Source: Linnemannia schmuckeri (taxonomy: Eukaryota > Mortierellomycota > Mortierellomycetes > Mortierellales > Mortierellaceae). Taken from it: DNA of 64,000 nucleotides. Every line of letters starts with the position of its first letter. The first letter of the stretch is position 1. Location of the stretch: positions 558,001 to 622,000 of the forward strand of contig JANATG010000010.1 in NCBI GenBank assembly GCA_029449235.1, given 5' to 3'. The notes under the pieces were generated by a model that saw nothing but the letters and a program-made list of their open reading frames with translations, ran no database searches and was not told where the DNA came from. A program made the translations under genes and the position numbers. Shown here piece after piece: positions 1 to 11,774 of the stretch.

Positions 1-3000
1 CTTGTGTGTTCACCTTTTTTACTCTCTCCTCTTTTTCGTCCAGCCGTTGAAAGTCAAAAGAATAATGCATAAATGTAAGAGGATTACACAACACTGCCTT
101 CCAATGCAAAAAAAGGGCTGACGAAAGAGAGATGTGAGATGACAGAGCAAAAGCATACACATAACCATCTGGTCACTCTTTTTTCACTCACTGTATGAGT
201 GTTTTGCATATTGCAAGTCTATTACGAATTCAACCCGCGCAATATGACATTTGGCAGGGGGACAAGCATTTACATTCAATTCTTGAGCACGTCGTCGTAG
301 TCGTATTGGATCAAAAATAACAAAAAAAAGGCCTCATAAAAGAAAAAAAGAGCGCAGATAGTGGTCCTAGGAATAGGAAATGGAAAGGGACTCATATCCA
401 GCGAGGTGCCTGTCAATCCAATATCCGCGCAAAGCAAAGCAAGGCAGTAAAGCGCAAGCACAAGCAAAAACAATATTCCCTCTCTTTTTTCCCTAACAGG
501 CGCTAGCCCGCTTTCCACGCCACTTCCCTTTGCGATCGTTCATTTCTGATTATCATCGAATAGATGATGATTGCTATTTGTTCTTTGTTTGTGTAAGTAA
601 GGCGGTCGATGCCTCGCCTTTCTTTTTATTGACTACTCCAACTCGGTTGGCGCAATGCCTGCAACAATTAACTCAATCCTCAAGGTCCTTCAAACGTTTT
701 CCTTTCCCTTCTCCCCCTTTGTCCTCTCGTCCCTTCCTTCCCCGCCTAATCCTTTCCCCAAAAATCCAAGAGAGAGAAAGTAAAAAGTACAAGGATAGGA
801 AATGATCTGCCATCCAACCATTCTGGCGCATTGTCTAGCCACTCGCCCTTCATGATCTATACTCCTCTCTGTTCCCTCTCCTCCCATTGTTCACTTCCGT
901 ATATATTTTTAGTTCAGAGAGAAAAAGAAGGGTTTGCGCAGGAATCAAGCCAAGAGATGACATACATACATGGGCAGTCGCCGATTTCTGACGGGGTGGG
1001 ATGGTTGCATAGGTAAGGCAAGATCCCAGTCAGGAGAAAGCAAGGGAGATTCTTTTTTTTCTTTTTTTTTCTTTTTTTTTTTGATCCAACACAAGTTATT
1101 TGCCCGAAGGAGCTAAAGGATCCTACCCCCTTTTTTGAATAGTTATGTGGACTGAATGGAATCGTCGATATGAGTAAAGAGAAATGGCCCGGGTAGTTGG
1201 GGGTTTGTCTAGCTTATGTACAGTACATGTACTGAGAAAGGGACAGCAACCGATTCGAGTACGAAGGAATAGGATAGCAAGTAGGCTGCAGTCATGAAAC
1301 GCCAAACTACATCCTTGTAGCACGTTGTTTGCTAAAACGCCTAGAGAAGTACCCATGAGGCTTAAGAATTGGATGCGATGGTTACAACAAAAAAAAAAGA
1401 GCAAGAAAGAAAAGAAACACAGATGCACACATAGCCAGGATATGAAATCCCAAGTGAACCCCGTATATATATCGCATGCATCCTAAGAATAAAACAAGAC
1501 CCTTTCCCCTTCCTCATTGCAGGCCGGGCTCGTCTTCGACTTTGTTTCGTCCGTTGCAACCTGGACTTTTTTTGTCGATCCGAAGTCCGTCTATTGTTCC
1601 CTTTGTTTCCTTGTTCGCATTTCATTTTTGTTCATTTTCAACTGCAAAAAGAAAGATATGTAAACAAACGGTTGCAAACATAAGAGACAGAGGAGAAGGC
1701 AAGGAAACAGAGACAGAAACAGCGACAGACATAGACATAGAGAGACAGAAAGGGAAAAACGGGAGAAGCGAAACGCCTCAACATCACAGCCATCCCAGTG
1801 CACGTTGTCCTTGTTAGTCCAAAAGTTCAATTTTCCAAGGATACAGCGGAATTAAATAGGCAAATGCCTAAAAATATCGATGACACGCAAAGACTAAAGG
1901 GTTGGTTGAAAAGGATGAGAGGATGACTGGATGACTGTATGAATGAAGAGGGTGGCTGGCTAGATTGGGCTGGATAGGACTGGGCTGGTTACAGGTCGGT
2001 CAATTACATGTCATGCACACAACAAAAACCAAGAACAACAAAGGAACAGACGGTATGAATGAAAAGGAGAAGAACAGGACAATGGTGGTATTGGATCGAG
2101 AACTCCATTTTCCTCAACCTCAACCCCAACCCCAACCCCAACCCCAATAATACAAAAAAAACCTTGACAGTCAGGGAGGGAACACATGCACACACCTTGT
2201 TCTCTGGTTTGTCTGTTCAGTGATTGCATCTTGGTTTGCTCACGATACCAGAAACAGTGCATTAATGGGCCCTAATGTATGTTGTGTTTTGCATAATTTC
2301 TGGACAAACAACTTAACAAAATACTTCCTCGGAAGTGAAGAAAGAGGGTTGAATGTCGGAACGGATGAAAGGGGGTAGAAAGGGGGTAGTAAGGAAGGGG
2401 AAGCGCAGACTTGAAGCCATGCGATCGGCCTGCCCTGTTATTTCAAAAAAAAAAGTGTAGTTAATGTGTTGGTGCATGGGCCTTTCTTTTTTTTCTTTTG
2501 GTTGTTTGTGTCCTGCGCTTTGTTGTGTATGCTTACCGAAGTACCGAAGAGCAACGCGGAGAAGAAAGAAGGGGTGACAAGCGGAGAGAAGAAACGTAAA
2601 AAAATAGGGGTCAAGGTTGTCGCTTCTTGTTCCGTGATCGAGGTGTTGATGAACGCTGTTTTTGCTATGCTGGATGACCAGCTTTTAGCAAAAGGAAAAA
2701 GGAAACGGCGAAAAGGAAAAGAGACCAGCTGTCTGGGTCATAACGACGGAAGGTAAGGAATGAAGCGCGTCAACACGCACATACAGAAAACCTTGTTCGT
2801 TCTTGTCCCTCAAAGTCAGAGCACAGGTACACAAGCGAGAAAGAGAGAGAGAAGACAGAGACAAACAAACAGAAAGACAATAATGAGAACGAGATTGTGG
2901 TCACACTGTTTTTTTATCCTTGTTTCTTTCCCCTCTGTCCATTTTTTCCCTCTCAACTTCATCTGTCAATCACGCCTCTCTCTGCATACCAGCAACAGTA

Positions 3001-3189
3001 GATCATCTCCCTTTTTTCATTCCTGTTACTGTCATGGCCTTCAGCCTATCCTCACACGCCATCTCCAGAAGATAATAGAACCGAAAAGTCAAAACACTAT
3101 CTATTTTTCTTAAGTGATGTCAAAGAAAACAGATACGAACTTTTCAATGTAGAGAACTCACAAAAGTGCGTGAGTCTAAGAGAGACAGC
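1..3189. other. Non-coding stretch, no gene seen
   Basis: All open frames here are short and of low complexity (Ser/Phe/Leu on one strand, Lys/Arg/Glu on the other), and none resembles a known family. The stretch holds a poly-T block interrupted by single Cs around 1050-1082 and a short CCCCAA microsatellite near 2115-2147. Nothing else was recognised. Confidence 0.55.
2114..2147 (+). repeat. CCCCAA/CCTCAA microsatellite
   Basis: Five to six direct copies of a hexamer, first CCTCAA and then CCCCAA. It looks like ordinary replication slippage within non-coding DNA. The unit resembles a ciliate telomere repeat, but the tract is short and internal. Confidence 0.8.
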
Positions 3190-4334
3190 TTAAACCCGTT
3201 GGCGCCGAAAGTCCTTGCAGAAGTCGTCACGGTGGCCCTTCTGCAGCAATGGTCAGTTTCCCTTAATCCTCCTCGCAGTCTAAGAACTCTCTATACTCGA
3301 GATCCGTCAGTCCAGTACGGCGAAGGTGTTTGAGGTCCTTGAGAAGATGCAGACCACCCGCAAGATTCTTCTCGAGGCTGGGATGAGAAATTCCGTCCTT
3401 GAAAACAGGTTTGTACAATGATTCAGACTTGTGGTAGAAGCTTCAAAGGATAGAGTAGGAAAGGTCGTCATTGTCAATGTCGCCGATAATGAGGTCCTTG
3501 AGCTTGGGTCACGCGTCCTAGTTGTTGATAAAGTCAGCGTTGCGTTTGGAGGCCTTGAACATAAAATTCCTTTTTAAAGGTAGGGATGGAGCCAAGTTCG
3601 TTCCCTCCAAAGCTCGGCAAATCATGACGCCCCATCATATCAAAATGAACCCTGAAGACCTCCAAATTTCGACAAGCCCATTCATGATATACTTGAATTC
3701 ACCGTCGCTCTATCCACGGGCAAGTTAGACTTGATGGCAGCAGGAAGCTTCAATCGCGGGGTAGAGCATAGCATTTTATGAGCTGACTTGCCAGCCACTC
3801 TACATCCTTCAAGAAGGAGAGCTTCGAATGTGTCTGCATGCTAGAGCAGAGTCAGTTCGACTGATTGGTGGAGAAAGTTTGAGCGGGGGTAGACAAGACC
3901 AACCTCAGAGACTAGTACACAAGAGCAAGTAGCAGGTAGACGCGGTCAAGCCGAAATAGTTTCGATGTTGACTCTTGAGATGTACAAGGACAACAGCAGT
4001 GGACATTGAGTTTGAAGAGACCGAGCAAAATCGATATGCAAAATAATATCCGTCTCGAAAGAGTTAGAACCTCGAGGACTGGCATCCATTGCAGCAATCG
4101 ACCGCAAGCTGACGGATCAATGCATGAGTGACCGAAAACGAGCTTCTTAAGGTTGAGAAGATAATCCAAACTTGTGAGATCGTCGATCGAAGTTAGGGTC
4201 GCTGTCGAGGTCTGTGTGCGAGGCGTGTCTGCCAATACTGATTCAGTGTCTATGAAGTTGTCATGGTCGATAAGAGGCGTCTTTCGAAGACAGACCTGCA
4301 TCTGGGCATGGTACTTGCCATTGAGATAGCACAT
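3190..4334 (-). pseudogene. Decayed F-box/leucine-rich-repeat protein gene
   Basis: Reading the minus strand, LRR-like blocks appear in changing frames. Near 4100-4200 there is an open block with residues such as LTSLDYLLNLKKLVFGHSC. Near 3800 a block reads DTFEALLLEGCRVAGKSAH, near 3640 one reads WACRNLEVFRVHFDMMGR, and near 3310-3410 one reads SLEKNLAGGLHLLKDLKHL. The last residues before the TAA at 3190-3192 (HRDDFCKDFRRQRV) lie in yet another frame. The order and spacing match one LRR solenoid of the large F-box/LRR families of early-diverging fungi. Stops and at least three frame changes separate the blocks, so it is very unlikely to make a full protein. No F-box was seen, so the 5' part may be missing or too diverged. 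The upper boundary is the ATG at 4334 and is arbitrary. Confidence 0.6.
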
Positions 4335-5051
4335 TACTGATGGAGCTCCAGCTCCTCAGAATTTCCTGAGATTGCTCTCAACAGCCGCGCGAGATTCTCA
4401 TCACTCTCGCAGCAAACAAAAGAAAAGAGAAAAGAAAGAGCGAAGAAAAATGCAGATCGAAATACGTGTGTGATAGATGACTTTGTTTTTTTCACCTCGT
4501 CCATATCACTTTTGCGCCTTCATCTCATTGTCATGACATGAGCCAACATATGAAAAGTGCTCTGCTCCTCTCAAAATACATTGCCATCATCTTTCTTTTT
4601 TGTCTTTACAGGTAGTAAATGAAGCAGGCACATCTATTTTCCAGTGGATGCACAACCATCAAACCGACGAAAACATCCATTAACTGCTCGCAATAGCGGT
4701 TTATTTTGCACGTAGCTAGGGTATGAAACAAGGAGAATGCCGCAGTCGCGATGGTTGAGCTACAAGTCAGCGAACTTTGCTGTTGTCACTTTTTGCTACT
4801 TTACTGTGGTTTGTTGTTGGCGTTGTTGCTGATGTATTAGGTATTGTTGTTGGTGATTACTGCTATTATTGACATACCAAGTGGTTCCGAGTTGCTGAAG
4901 AAAAAGTGTTGTTGATGTTGCAGTAGCGCTGCGTATGACTTCTGAGTTGGCTGATAGTTCGATGGTTCGACACCTCGATGGTTCAGCTTTGTTATACATC
5001 GCTAGATGGAGCTCGATCGTGTTGAACTCTTGTCCCAGACATCCATCCCGC
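4335..5051. other. Intergenic, no gene seen
   Basis: This lies between the F-box/LRR remnant and the coiled-coil gene. It includes a TTG/GTT-rich patch near 4800-4870 just after the coiled-coil stop codon. No coding signal was recognised. Confidence 0.5.
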
Positions 5052-6023
5052 CTAGTCCGTCCGCACCTTCTTGTTCTGTGGAGGTCGGTTCTCAAGCTGA
5101 TCCTTGGGCACGTCCTCCGAGACGATATGTCCTCGCTTGCGGTCACTAGACCACTGCAGCTCTATCATATCGACCCGCTCTTGAACTTGGTCGCGGGAAA
5201 GGAGCAACTCGTCAGTTTTGCTAACCAGATTTACCAGCTGAACGTCGATATCACCAGTTTGGCCCCGCAACTCCCCAATATGGTTGTTGTTAGCTCGGAT
5301 CTGCGCCCGCATTTTTTGAGTCAAGTCGCGGTTGTTTGCAACCTCGCCTCGCAGCTCTTCGATCCTGCCACTTGTGCCGTCCATTGTCTCGCGCAGACCT
5401 TGAACCTGCTCCTCCTGCTCTATAATCATGGTGTTGTTGTGATCGAGCTTGCTCCACAGGTTCACGACAGAATGGAGGTTGTCCTCGAATCGGTTGCACA
5501 GGTTTTGGATTTGGTTCTTCTGCTGTTGAATCAAGTCGTTGTTGCTCTCCAGTTGATCGCCAAGTCCTTGGATCGCGTCATTATTGTTCTCGATCTGGTC
5601 CTTCTGCTTTCGAATCATAATCTTGAGGTCCTCAATCTCGTCTCGCAGCACCTGGATCGTATCGCTGTTATCGCTATCTTCCTGCACCCAATCACTTGAC
5701 AGCGGTCCTTCGGTCTGGTTCTTGTCGCCATCATAGTCGTTGTCTTTCCCACCGCGATCCAAACCCTCGACGCGTGGCTTCAGGGTCGTCGGATGAGAGA
5801 GGTTCTCCCCTTCTTGAAATTGCTCCTCCATCCAGTTTGCCACGCGTTTCACATGCTCGTCTTTGTTCCCGGTCTTGTCACGGAGTATCGAGATAAGCGT
5901 GTCCTTGTCGTCGCTCTGGTGCTGCAGAGCCTGAATCTGGTTTTGCAGGACCTGGATCTGGTCCATTAGTATGTCGACGGTCTCTTGCAGCAGCTCGATA
6001 CGTTCTTTGCTGTGCTTTCCCAT
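5052..6023 (-). CDS. Coiled-coil protein of unknown function
   Basis: A single uninterrupted frame of 323 residues begins at an ATG preceded by an ACA/CAA-rich leader typical of this genome's 5' UTRs. The sequence has long stretches of heptad-like spacing with Leu/Ile at a/d positions and many Gln, Asn, Glu and Asp (for example LMDQIQVLQNQIQALQHQ near residue 20). This predicts an extended coiled coil over most of the protein. A Gly/Asp/Asn-rich break lies around residues 85-115. The C-terminus is basic (NKKVRTD) and could be a nuclear localisation signal. No catalytic domain, membrane segment or signal peptide is visible. The antisense strand is also open for about 250 codons, which follows from the repetitive codons. 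The family was not recognised. A structural or scaffold role is possible, but that is only inference from composition. Confidence 0.65.
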   Translation of the reverse strand: MGKHSKERIELLQETVDILMDQIQVLQNQIQALQHQSDDKDTLISILRDKTGNKDEHVKRVANWMEEQFQEGENLSHPTTLKPRVEGLDRGGKDNDYDGDKNQTEGPLSSDWVQEDSDNSDTIQVLRDEIEDLKIMIRKQKDQIENNNDAIQGLGDQLESNNDLIQQQKNQIQNLCNRFEDNLHSVVNLWSKLDHNNTMIIEQEEQVQGLRETMDGTSGRIEELRGEVANNRDLTQKMRAQIRANNNHIGELRGQTGDIDVQLVNLVSKTDELLLSRDQVQERVDMIELQWSSDRKRGHIVSEDVPKDQLENRPPQNKKVRTD

Positions 6024-7581
6024 GACGCGCGTGTTGTTTTGTGTTGCTCGTGCGTTTTGTTGTGTGTTGTTGGTATTGGTGGCGTTTTGCTGTTTGCAGA
6101 TGGGAGAGTTAGATGAGTTGGAATGGGTGAATGACGAAACGAGTAGATCTCACGAGTCTCTTTTTGTGTCTGCCTTATGACTGTTCTCCAGTCGACAGTG
6201 ATGGCAGAGCCACTACTCACCTCAACATCACCGCACTCTATCGCCAGAACGTAAGAATGGCGAAGCCAGCTCTCACTCTGTGGTTAATGCGTTAATTGAA
6301 CGATCTTTAATTGGCGATGACCTTTTTCCGCTTTCACATATTTCATCTTTACAACAGAACATGGATGTGAAATGGCTGCCATTCAAGGCGTTTCCTTCCC
6401 ATTGTTCGTGACTTTTCAGCTGAGGCATGTCGGTATGTCATGTAGTACGTCTTCTTGCATTCACGCTCGTATAACATTGGTCTATTATCCATGTGTGTGT
6501 ATGTGTGTGCATGCCAGCAAAGTCGCCACCCACGCCCAAATAAATTTATTCTTCCGCTCTCCATGCCCGTGCCTTTGTGGATTATCATGTGGAGAGACAA
6601 GTATGATGCCTTCATTTTTAGTCCCTAAAAAGCGTTATTTTAGCGCACAAGAGCCGCGGCCTCTTTTCCTTGTCTTTGATCTGGTCTGAGTGGTGATGGG
6701 TGCTAAAGCAGAGAGCGGCTAAACACTAGACATAAAACAAAAAAAAGAGAGAGCCCCTGGCCAATGCCTCCCCTCCCCTTCCTCTTCCTTTTGATGTCTA
6801 CGAAGCGATAGCCAACGTAAACGGTTCAGTAACTTGCTCCTTTCCTTTATCAATTTCTTCAATTCACTTTCCAATGGACAAATTGTTCGTTGTATAGATG
6901 GTAAATGGCGAGGTGGGTGAACGAAGAGGGCTGTGGTCAAAAGCAAGATTGAGTTGTTAGATGCATGTGCAAATAAACCATGGCCCTTCTCTCTCTCTCT
7001 GCCCGCCCTTCTCTCACAGTACCTAATCCACCCTCTCTACAGTTGCACGAATACATACCTGTCTACTGTCTACAAACCCAAACTGGGTTGCTTATCGCAT
7101 TAGCGTTGCAGTTCCGCAACGCAAAGAAATTGCTCTCAATTTTTTTTTTTTATTTTCATCCCTCACGCCCTTCTTCACCCTTTCTCTTCCTCCTTTCCCC
7201 CTGTGAGTGAAGAGTCCAGTAGAGTTCCAATCGTCCGTTGGACCGTCTGTTACTTCTTTGTCAGGTTCTTTCTCTCTTCTCACTGTCTTCATAATGCTCA
7301 CGCCCCATTGCCTGATCGAACGAGTAAAGTGAGCGAGTGAAGGCTCAGCTCACCTTTCGGGCGGGGCCTTATTTTCCGTTTCCTTCTACTTTGCGCTTTT
7401 CTTCTTTTTTTTTTTTTTCTTTTTTCTTTTCTTCTCCACACTTCACTGTCCAACTCCACTTCACCCCTACCTTTCTCTCTCAACTCCTACTTCCACTTCC
7501 TCAAAACCCAATCTTCTCTCTTTCCGCCTCCTCCAAACTCCTCACCTAACTCTCTTCACAAAAACAAACACATACAACAAA
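6024..7581. other. Intergenic, no gene seen
   Basis: This spacer lies between the 5' end of the coiled-coil gene and the 5' end of the GPI-type protein, so it should hold both promoters. It has pyrimidine-rich tracts around 7140-7160 and 7400-7430, and the AC-rich leader just before 7582 fits a 5' UTR. No other coding signal was found. Confidence 0.5.
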
Positions 7582-7989
7582 ATGATGTTCAAATCCTTCG
7601 TCGCGACTTTCCTCCTCCTCGCATCCCTCGCGACAATCTCTACCGCTCAAGGAGTCCCTCCAACGCCTACCACTCCAACTCTCACCACTACTACCACCGC
7701 CGCCGTTGTAACCGGAACTGCCACGGGTATCACCCCAACCCTCACTACCGCCCCAACAACCCGTCCTCCCAACAACATGACGTTCACTGACTTTTCGTCC
7801 CTCGCCAGTGTCATCGCCTCTGTTGCGACCGGTCGGTCTCTCAACCCTGGTCACTCCCCTACCCCCAAGGCTGGTGGACCCAACAGCGCTTCTCGTGTTG
7901 GTGCTGGTGGAAAGGGGGAGGTGTTGATGGGTTTGGGATTGGTGGTTTTGTCGGCCGTTGTTGCTGGTGCCGGTACTCTTGCTCTTTAA
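7582..7989 (+). CDS. Secreted Ser/Thr/Pro-rich, probably GPI-anchored cell-surface protein
   Basis: One exon encodes 135 residues. The N-terminus is a clear signal peptide with a hydrophobic core (FVATFLLLASLATIS) and likely cleavage after residue 22-23 (STAQ). It is followed by a Thr/Pro-rich stretch suited to O-mannosylation (about residues 24-65) and one N-glycosylation sequon (NMT). A short conserved-looking segment (TDFSSLASVIASVATG) precedes a flexible Gly/Ser/Lys stretch. The last 20 or so residues are hydrophobic up to the C-terminus (MGLGLVVLSAVVAGAGTLAL) with no charged tail. That is the pattern of a GPI-attachment signal, with the omega site likely among the small residues near 105-112. 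The start has an AACAAA-type context. The precise function is unknown. A cell-wall or plasma-membrane mannoprotein is inferred from architecture alone. Confidence 0.8.
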   Translation: MMFKSFVATFLLLASLATISTAQGVPPTPTTPTLTTTTTAAVVTGTATGITPTLTTAPTTRPPNNMTFTDFSSLASVIASVATGRSLNPGHSPTPKAGGPNSASRVGAGGKGEVLMGLGLVVLSAVVAGAGTLAL

Positions 7990-8568
7990 AGAAGAATACA
8001 CATATAAAGATATTAATAAATTCTGACATAGGGCGATTGAATTCACTCTTGGAGAACTCTTGCTTACATTGTTTACAGCACCCACGACTAACAACACAAC
8101 AACAAATGGTTTACTGTAATTATTTGTCTCCAAACAGAAAAAAAAAAAAAATGACGGAATGAATGAATTGCTTAATTTGTTGACAGCTTGTGAGTGCATG
8201 GTCCCTTGTTTATTATGTATGTGCTTTGTTCACTCGGCTGGCTGACTAGCCCAAGCACCATTAGTCCATTTTTTTTCCTCCCCTTCTCGACTCTCAATCA
8301 TCTTTCGAGTAGCATGAAATAAAAAAAAATAAATACCACTTTCTTGAACAGGATTTTGACACCCTCTCGGCTGAACGATGAGAAAGAAGAGAGCATTCTG
8401 CGAACGAACTGGGGTCTCGAATTTACTCTCCCGGAACTAGTAAACCACAACTTACTGGTTCCGTGTGCCTGAATAAACCTGGACCTGAATTTAGGGTTGC
8501 TTCTTTGTCTCACTCACTCCCTTTCGGGTTTTCTTGAAGGGCGTAAAGCCATGTTCGCCTATAGAGTT

Positions 8569-8600
<32 letters not shown>

Positions 8601-8934
8601 AGATGGCTTCATGGCTGTGTCGTTGATATCTTTTCCTCCCTTTTGCTCTCTTTGTCAATGCTTTGGTGTGTATTACTGTATCGTTTAGTGCAACCACCGC
8701 CACAACAACAACGGCATGATACGAAATAATCATCATCGTCATCTCCTAAACGTCAGCAACAATAGCAAGAACAACTATGTGCGATCGATGGATGAAAGCA
8801 AAAAAGCTTTTTATTTTTTTCTATGTAAAATGGTAGATGAGGGGATATGAAACAGAGAACAGGCAATTCACAGGAAAAAAAGGACGGTTGCCTGCTAAAG
8901 GATGAGGAGTAGGGAGAAAAAGTAACGGAGATAT
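7990..8934. other. Convergent intergenic region with a long poly-A run
   Basis: This is the shared 3' flank of the GPI-type gene (+) and fumarase (-). It contains a run of about 29 A near 8570-8599. No gene was seen. Confidence 0.55.
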
Positions 8935-11774
8935 TTACTTGGCCTTGGTTGGTCCCAACATGAGCTCGGGGCGGACCCACTCCTTGAACTGCTCGTCGTT
9001 CAAGAGACCGAGGGAGATGGCAGCCTCCTTCAAGGTGGTGCCCTCCTTGTGGGCCTTCTTGGCGCACTTGGCGGCGTTGTCGTAACCAATGTAAGGGTTA
9101 AGAGCAGTGACCAACATCAACGACTCGTTCATGATAGCGTTAATCTTCTTCTCGTTGGCCTCAATACCAACAACACAGTTCTTAGTGAACGAGACGCAGG
9201 CATCGGAAAGGAGACGGATCGACTGGATAGTGTTCTTGACCATCACGGGCTTGAAGACGTTCAACTCGAAGTGGCCGTTCGAGCCAGCAACAGAGACAGT
9301 GGTGTTGTTACCCATGACCTGGGAGCAAACCATGGTCATGGCCTCGCACTGAGTGGGGTTGACCTTGCCGGGCATGATCGACGAACCGGGCTCGTTCTCG
9401 GGCAAGTTCAACTCGCCGAGACCGCAACGGGGACCAGAGCCCAAGAAGCGGATATCGTTGGCAATCTTCATCAACGAGACAGCCAGGACGTTCAAGGCAC
9501 CGTGGGCCTCAACGATGGCATCGTGGGCAGCAAGGGCCTCGAACTTGTTGGGGGCAGTCTTGAAGGGGAGCTTGGTGATGCTCGAGATGGCATCAGCAAC
9601 CTTGACATCGAAACCCTCACGAGTGTTCAAGCCCTATAAACGTACGAAGCGTGAAGAATTAGCATTTCGCGCTCCTAATGTTCTCCCAAGTCATTCTCTA
9701 TTCCTCCATTAGTCTTCAGGTCTTTATCTCTTGTTCTCGTTTCTTCATTCTCGTCTTCTCACACTTGTCCAATACGTGAGTTTTCGTGTTTCTCGATTGC
9801 TCTAGTGCGCGTCCAGTGTACGTCCAATATGCGGCAATGATATTCAAATGTCCTTATTGTGGTTGGTCTCCGGTGTGCCGTGTCACCCCTTACTTTCGCA
9901 AAGACAATTTTCTTCAACTTTTCCCACGTGCAAAGCATATCACAAAAGAAACAAAAGAGACAGGAAACATACGGTTCCGACGGCGGTACCGCCCTGGGCG
10001 AGGTTATAGAGACGGGGGAGGGTGCCCTGGACACGCTCAAGGCCGTAGGTGAGCTGCTGAGAGTAGCCAGAGAACTCCTGTCCGAGGGTCAAGGGAGTGG
10101 CATCCTGCAAGTGGGTGCGACCAATCTTGATGATGTCCTTGAACTCGTCAGACTTGGCCTGAATGGCATCGCGGAGGAGGGTGACGGCGGGGATGAGGCG
10201 CTGGTTGATCTCGATGGCGGTGGCGACGTGCATGGCGGTGGGGAAGGTGTCGTTGGAAGACTGCGACATGTTGACGTGATCGTTGGGGTGGACAGGCTTC
10301 TTGGAGCCGAGCTCGCCTCCGAGGAGTTCAATGGCACGGTTGGAGATGACCTCGTTGACGTTCATATTGGTCTGGGTGCCGGAACCGGTCTGCCAGACGA
10401 CCAAGGGGAAGTGGTCGAGGAGCTTGCCCTCGATGACTTCGTCGGCGGCTTTGACGATAGCATCACCGACCTTGGCATCGAGACCGTAGGTCATGTTGAC
10501 CTGGGCAGCGGCGCGCTTCAAGACACCAAAGGCCTTGATAAGAGGCTCGGGCATACGCTCGGTGGGCCCACCAATGTCAAAGTTCTGAAGCGAACTATGA
10601 AGGTCATTGTTAAAAAGAGAAAAGGAATGAGTGAATGAACATTCATTTACTCTTCGTTTTCTCACGTTCCTCTCTTTCTTTTCTTTGTCCGCTCCTCTTT
10701 TTATGACTACAACCCCTCCTTCCTTTTCATCTTCTCTTCCTCTTCATTTCCTTATGACCACAACTTTTCAATTGTTCGATATAGTTTTTTTTACATTTTT
10801 TTCTTCTTCGTCCTGTTTTTCTTGATATGACTGCAGGATCAAGTTTTGAATTGCTCAGAAAGTGAATAATAACCAAGCAAATCAGTTTACTTACCGCTGA
10901 GTCTGGGCACCCCAGTATCTGTCGGCGGGGACCTGGAGGTCACCAAAGGTATCGGCCTCTTGACGGAACTTTTGAGCCTGTGGACCGAGGACAGGAAAGA
11001 TGGATGAGGACATGGCCATGACAGTTTGTTATTTAGTGTATATAGTATGGTTATGAGTGAGAGCCACAAAAGAGGCGAGATGGATATAAAAGTCAAAAGG
11101 TGGGGAAAAAAAAGAGGAGGAAGTGTCGATAGTTGATAAAAAAAAGAAAGGGGTCTGTCAGTCAACTGGTTTTTATAGCAAGCAACGATCAAAGCGACAA
11201 ACAAGAAGAGGACGGTGCGTCCAAGTGATCGTGAGAGAGTGTGGGAATGATAGAGGTTTCAATGACTCCTTTCTTTAGAGAAGAGAGGTAGTAAGTAGTA
11301 AAAGAAGAACCGGGTTGGGTCACACATAATAAGACATGGGCAGCTTGCTCTGCCCTGTCCTGTCTATCCCATGGTTTTGTTTTTTTGTGTAGAAAGAAAA
11401 GAGAGACGCGGTCAAAGCGTAAGACTTACCCAGGCAGCAGTGGAGCTGAGCGAGCGAAGCTGCTGGCGCAAGACCTATTCATGTGGCATTTAACAAGATG
11501 TAAGAAGAAGCGTGTGAGTAGGTGGCTATGGGAGTATTGACAAAGAGTGAGTATGGTGGCAAGAGTAAAGAGGATCTGATCCGATCCGGGTAGACTGAAA
11601 AGGACGTGAAATGTAATTTTTGTTGGGCGCTGTGTGTGTGTGCATCCTGCAGCTCTCAATGCAATGAAGTTGAAGGTATACGAATGAGAAGAAAAGAGAG
11701 AGAGAAAAAAAAAAAAAAAAAAAAAAGAAACCTACGGGAGTGGCCCTGGCGGCGTTCAACTTCAGGATGTTCAT
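8935..11774 (-). CDS. Fumarate hydratase, class II (mitochondrial form)
   Basis: Reversible hydration of fumarate to L-malate in the TCA cycle (EC 4.2.1.2). Five exons read 11774-11736, 11474-11430, 10977-10895, 10594-9973 and 9633-8935, with GT/AG borders and preserved frame, giving about 495 residues, normal for the family. The class II signature GSSIMPGKVNP is at about residues 346-356. The SSNDTFPTAMH block and the HPNDHVN loop are also intact, and the protein ends PTKAK. Exons 1-2 encode MNILKLNAARATP followed by VLRQQLRSLSSTAAW. This segment is rich in Arg, Ser and Ala without acids, a typical mitochondrial presequence. Exon 3 joins at AQKFRQEADTFG. A poly-T run of about 22 directly follows the first donor. 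An alternative start for a cytosolic form is annotated separately. The upstream neighbour (SAPS protein) is divergent. Confidence 0.95.
10978..11019 (-). other. Alternative first exon of fumarase (cytosolic start) inside intron 2
   Basis: An ATG at 11019 opens 14 codons (MAMSSSIFPVLGPQ) that run in frame straight into exon 3 (AQKFRQEADTFG). The same bases end in a pyrimidine-rich tract and CCACAG, which serve as the acceptor for the mitochondrial transcript. The DNA therefore encodes two products. A long transcript is spliced over this segment and gives the presequence form. A short transcript starting within intron 2 gives a form of about 481 residues without presequence. Single fumarase genes with two transcripts are known in Rhizopus, and cytosolic fumarase serves fumarate metabolism and DNA-damage response. 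TATA-like sequence lies upstream on the minus strand near 11030-11090. Use of this start is inferred from the frame, not shown. Confidence 0.75.

Noticed and set aside
2114..2147. CCCCAA repeats as a telomere
   Set aside because: The tract is short, imperfect and internal to the contig, and fungal telomeres of this group are expected to be TTAGGG-type.
4935..5699. A 254-codon frame opposite the coiled-coil gene
   Set aside because: It has shadow-frame composition (Leu/Val-rich from CAG/GAC codons). The minus frame has the better start context and a coherent heptad pattern.
9049..10638. Long open frames on the plus strand (about 200 and 260 codons) opposite fumarase
   Set aside because: They mirror the biased codon use of the fumarase exons, cross its intron borders and have repetitive Gly/Asp/Val composition.
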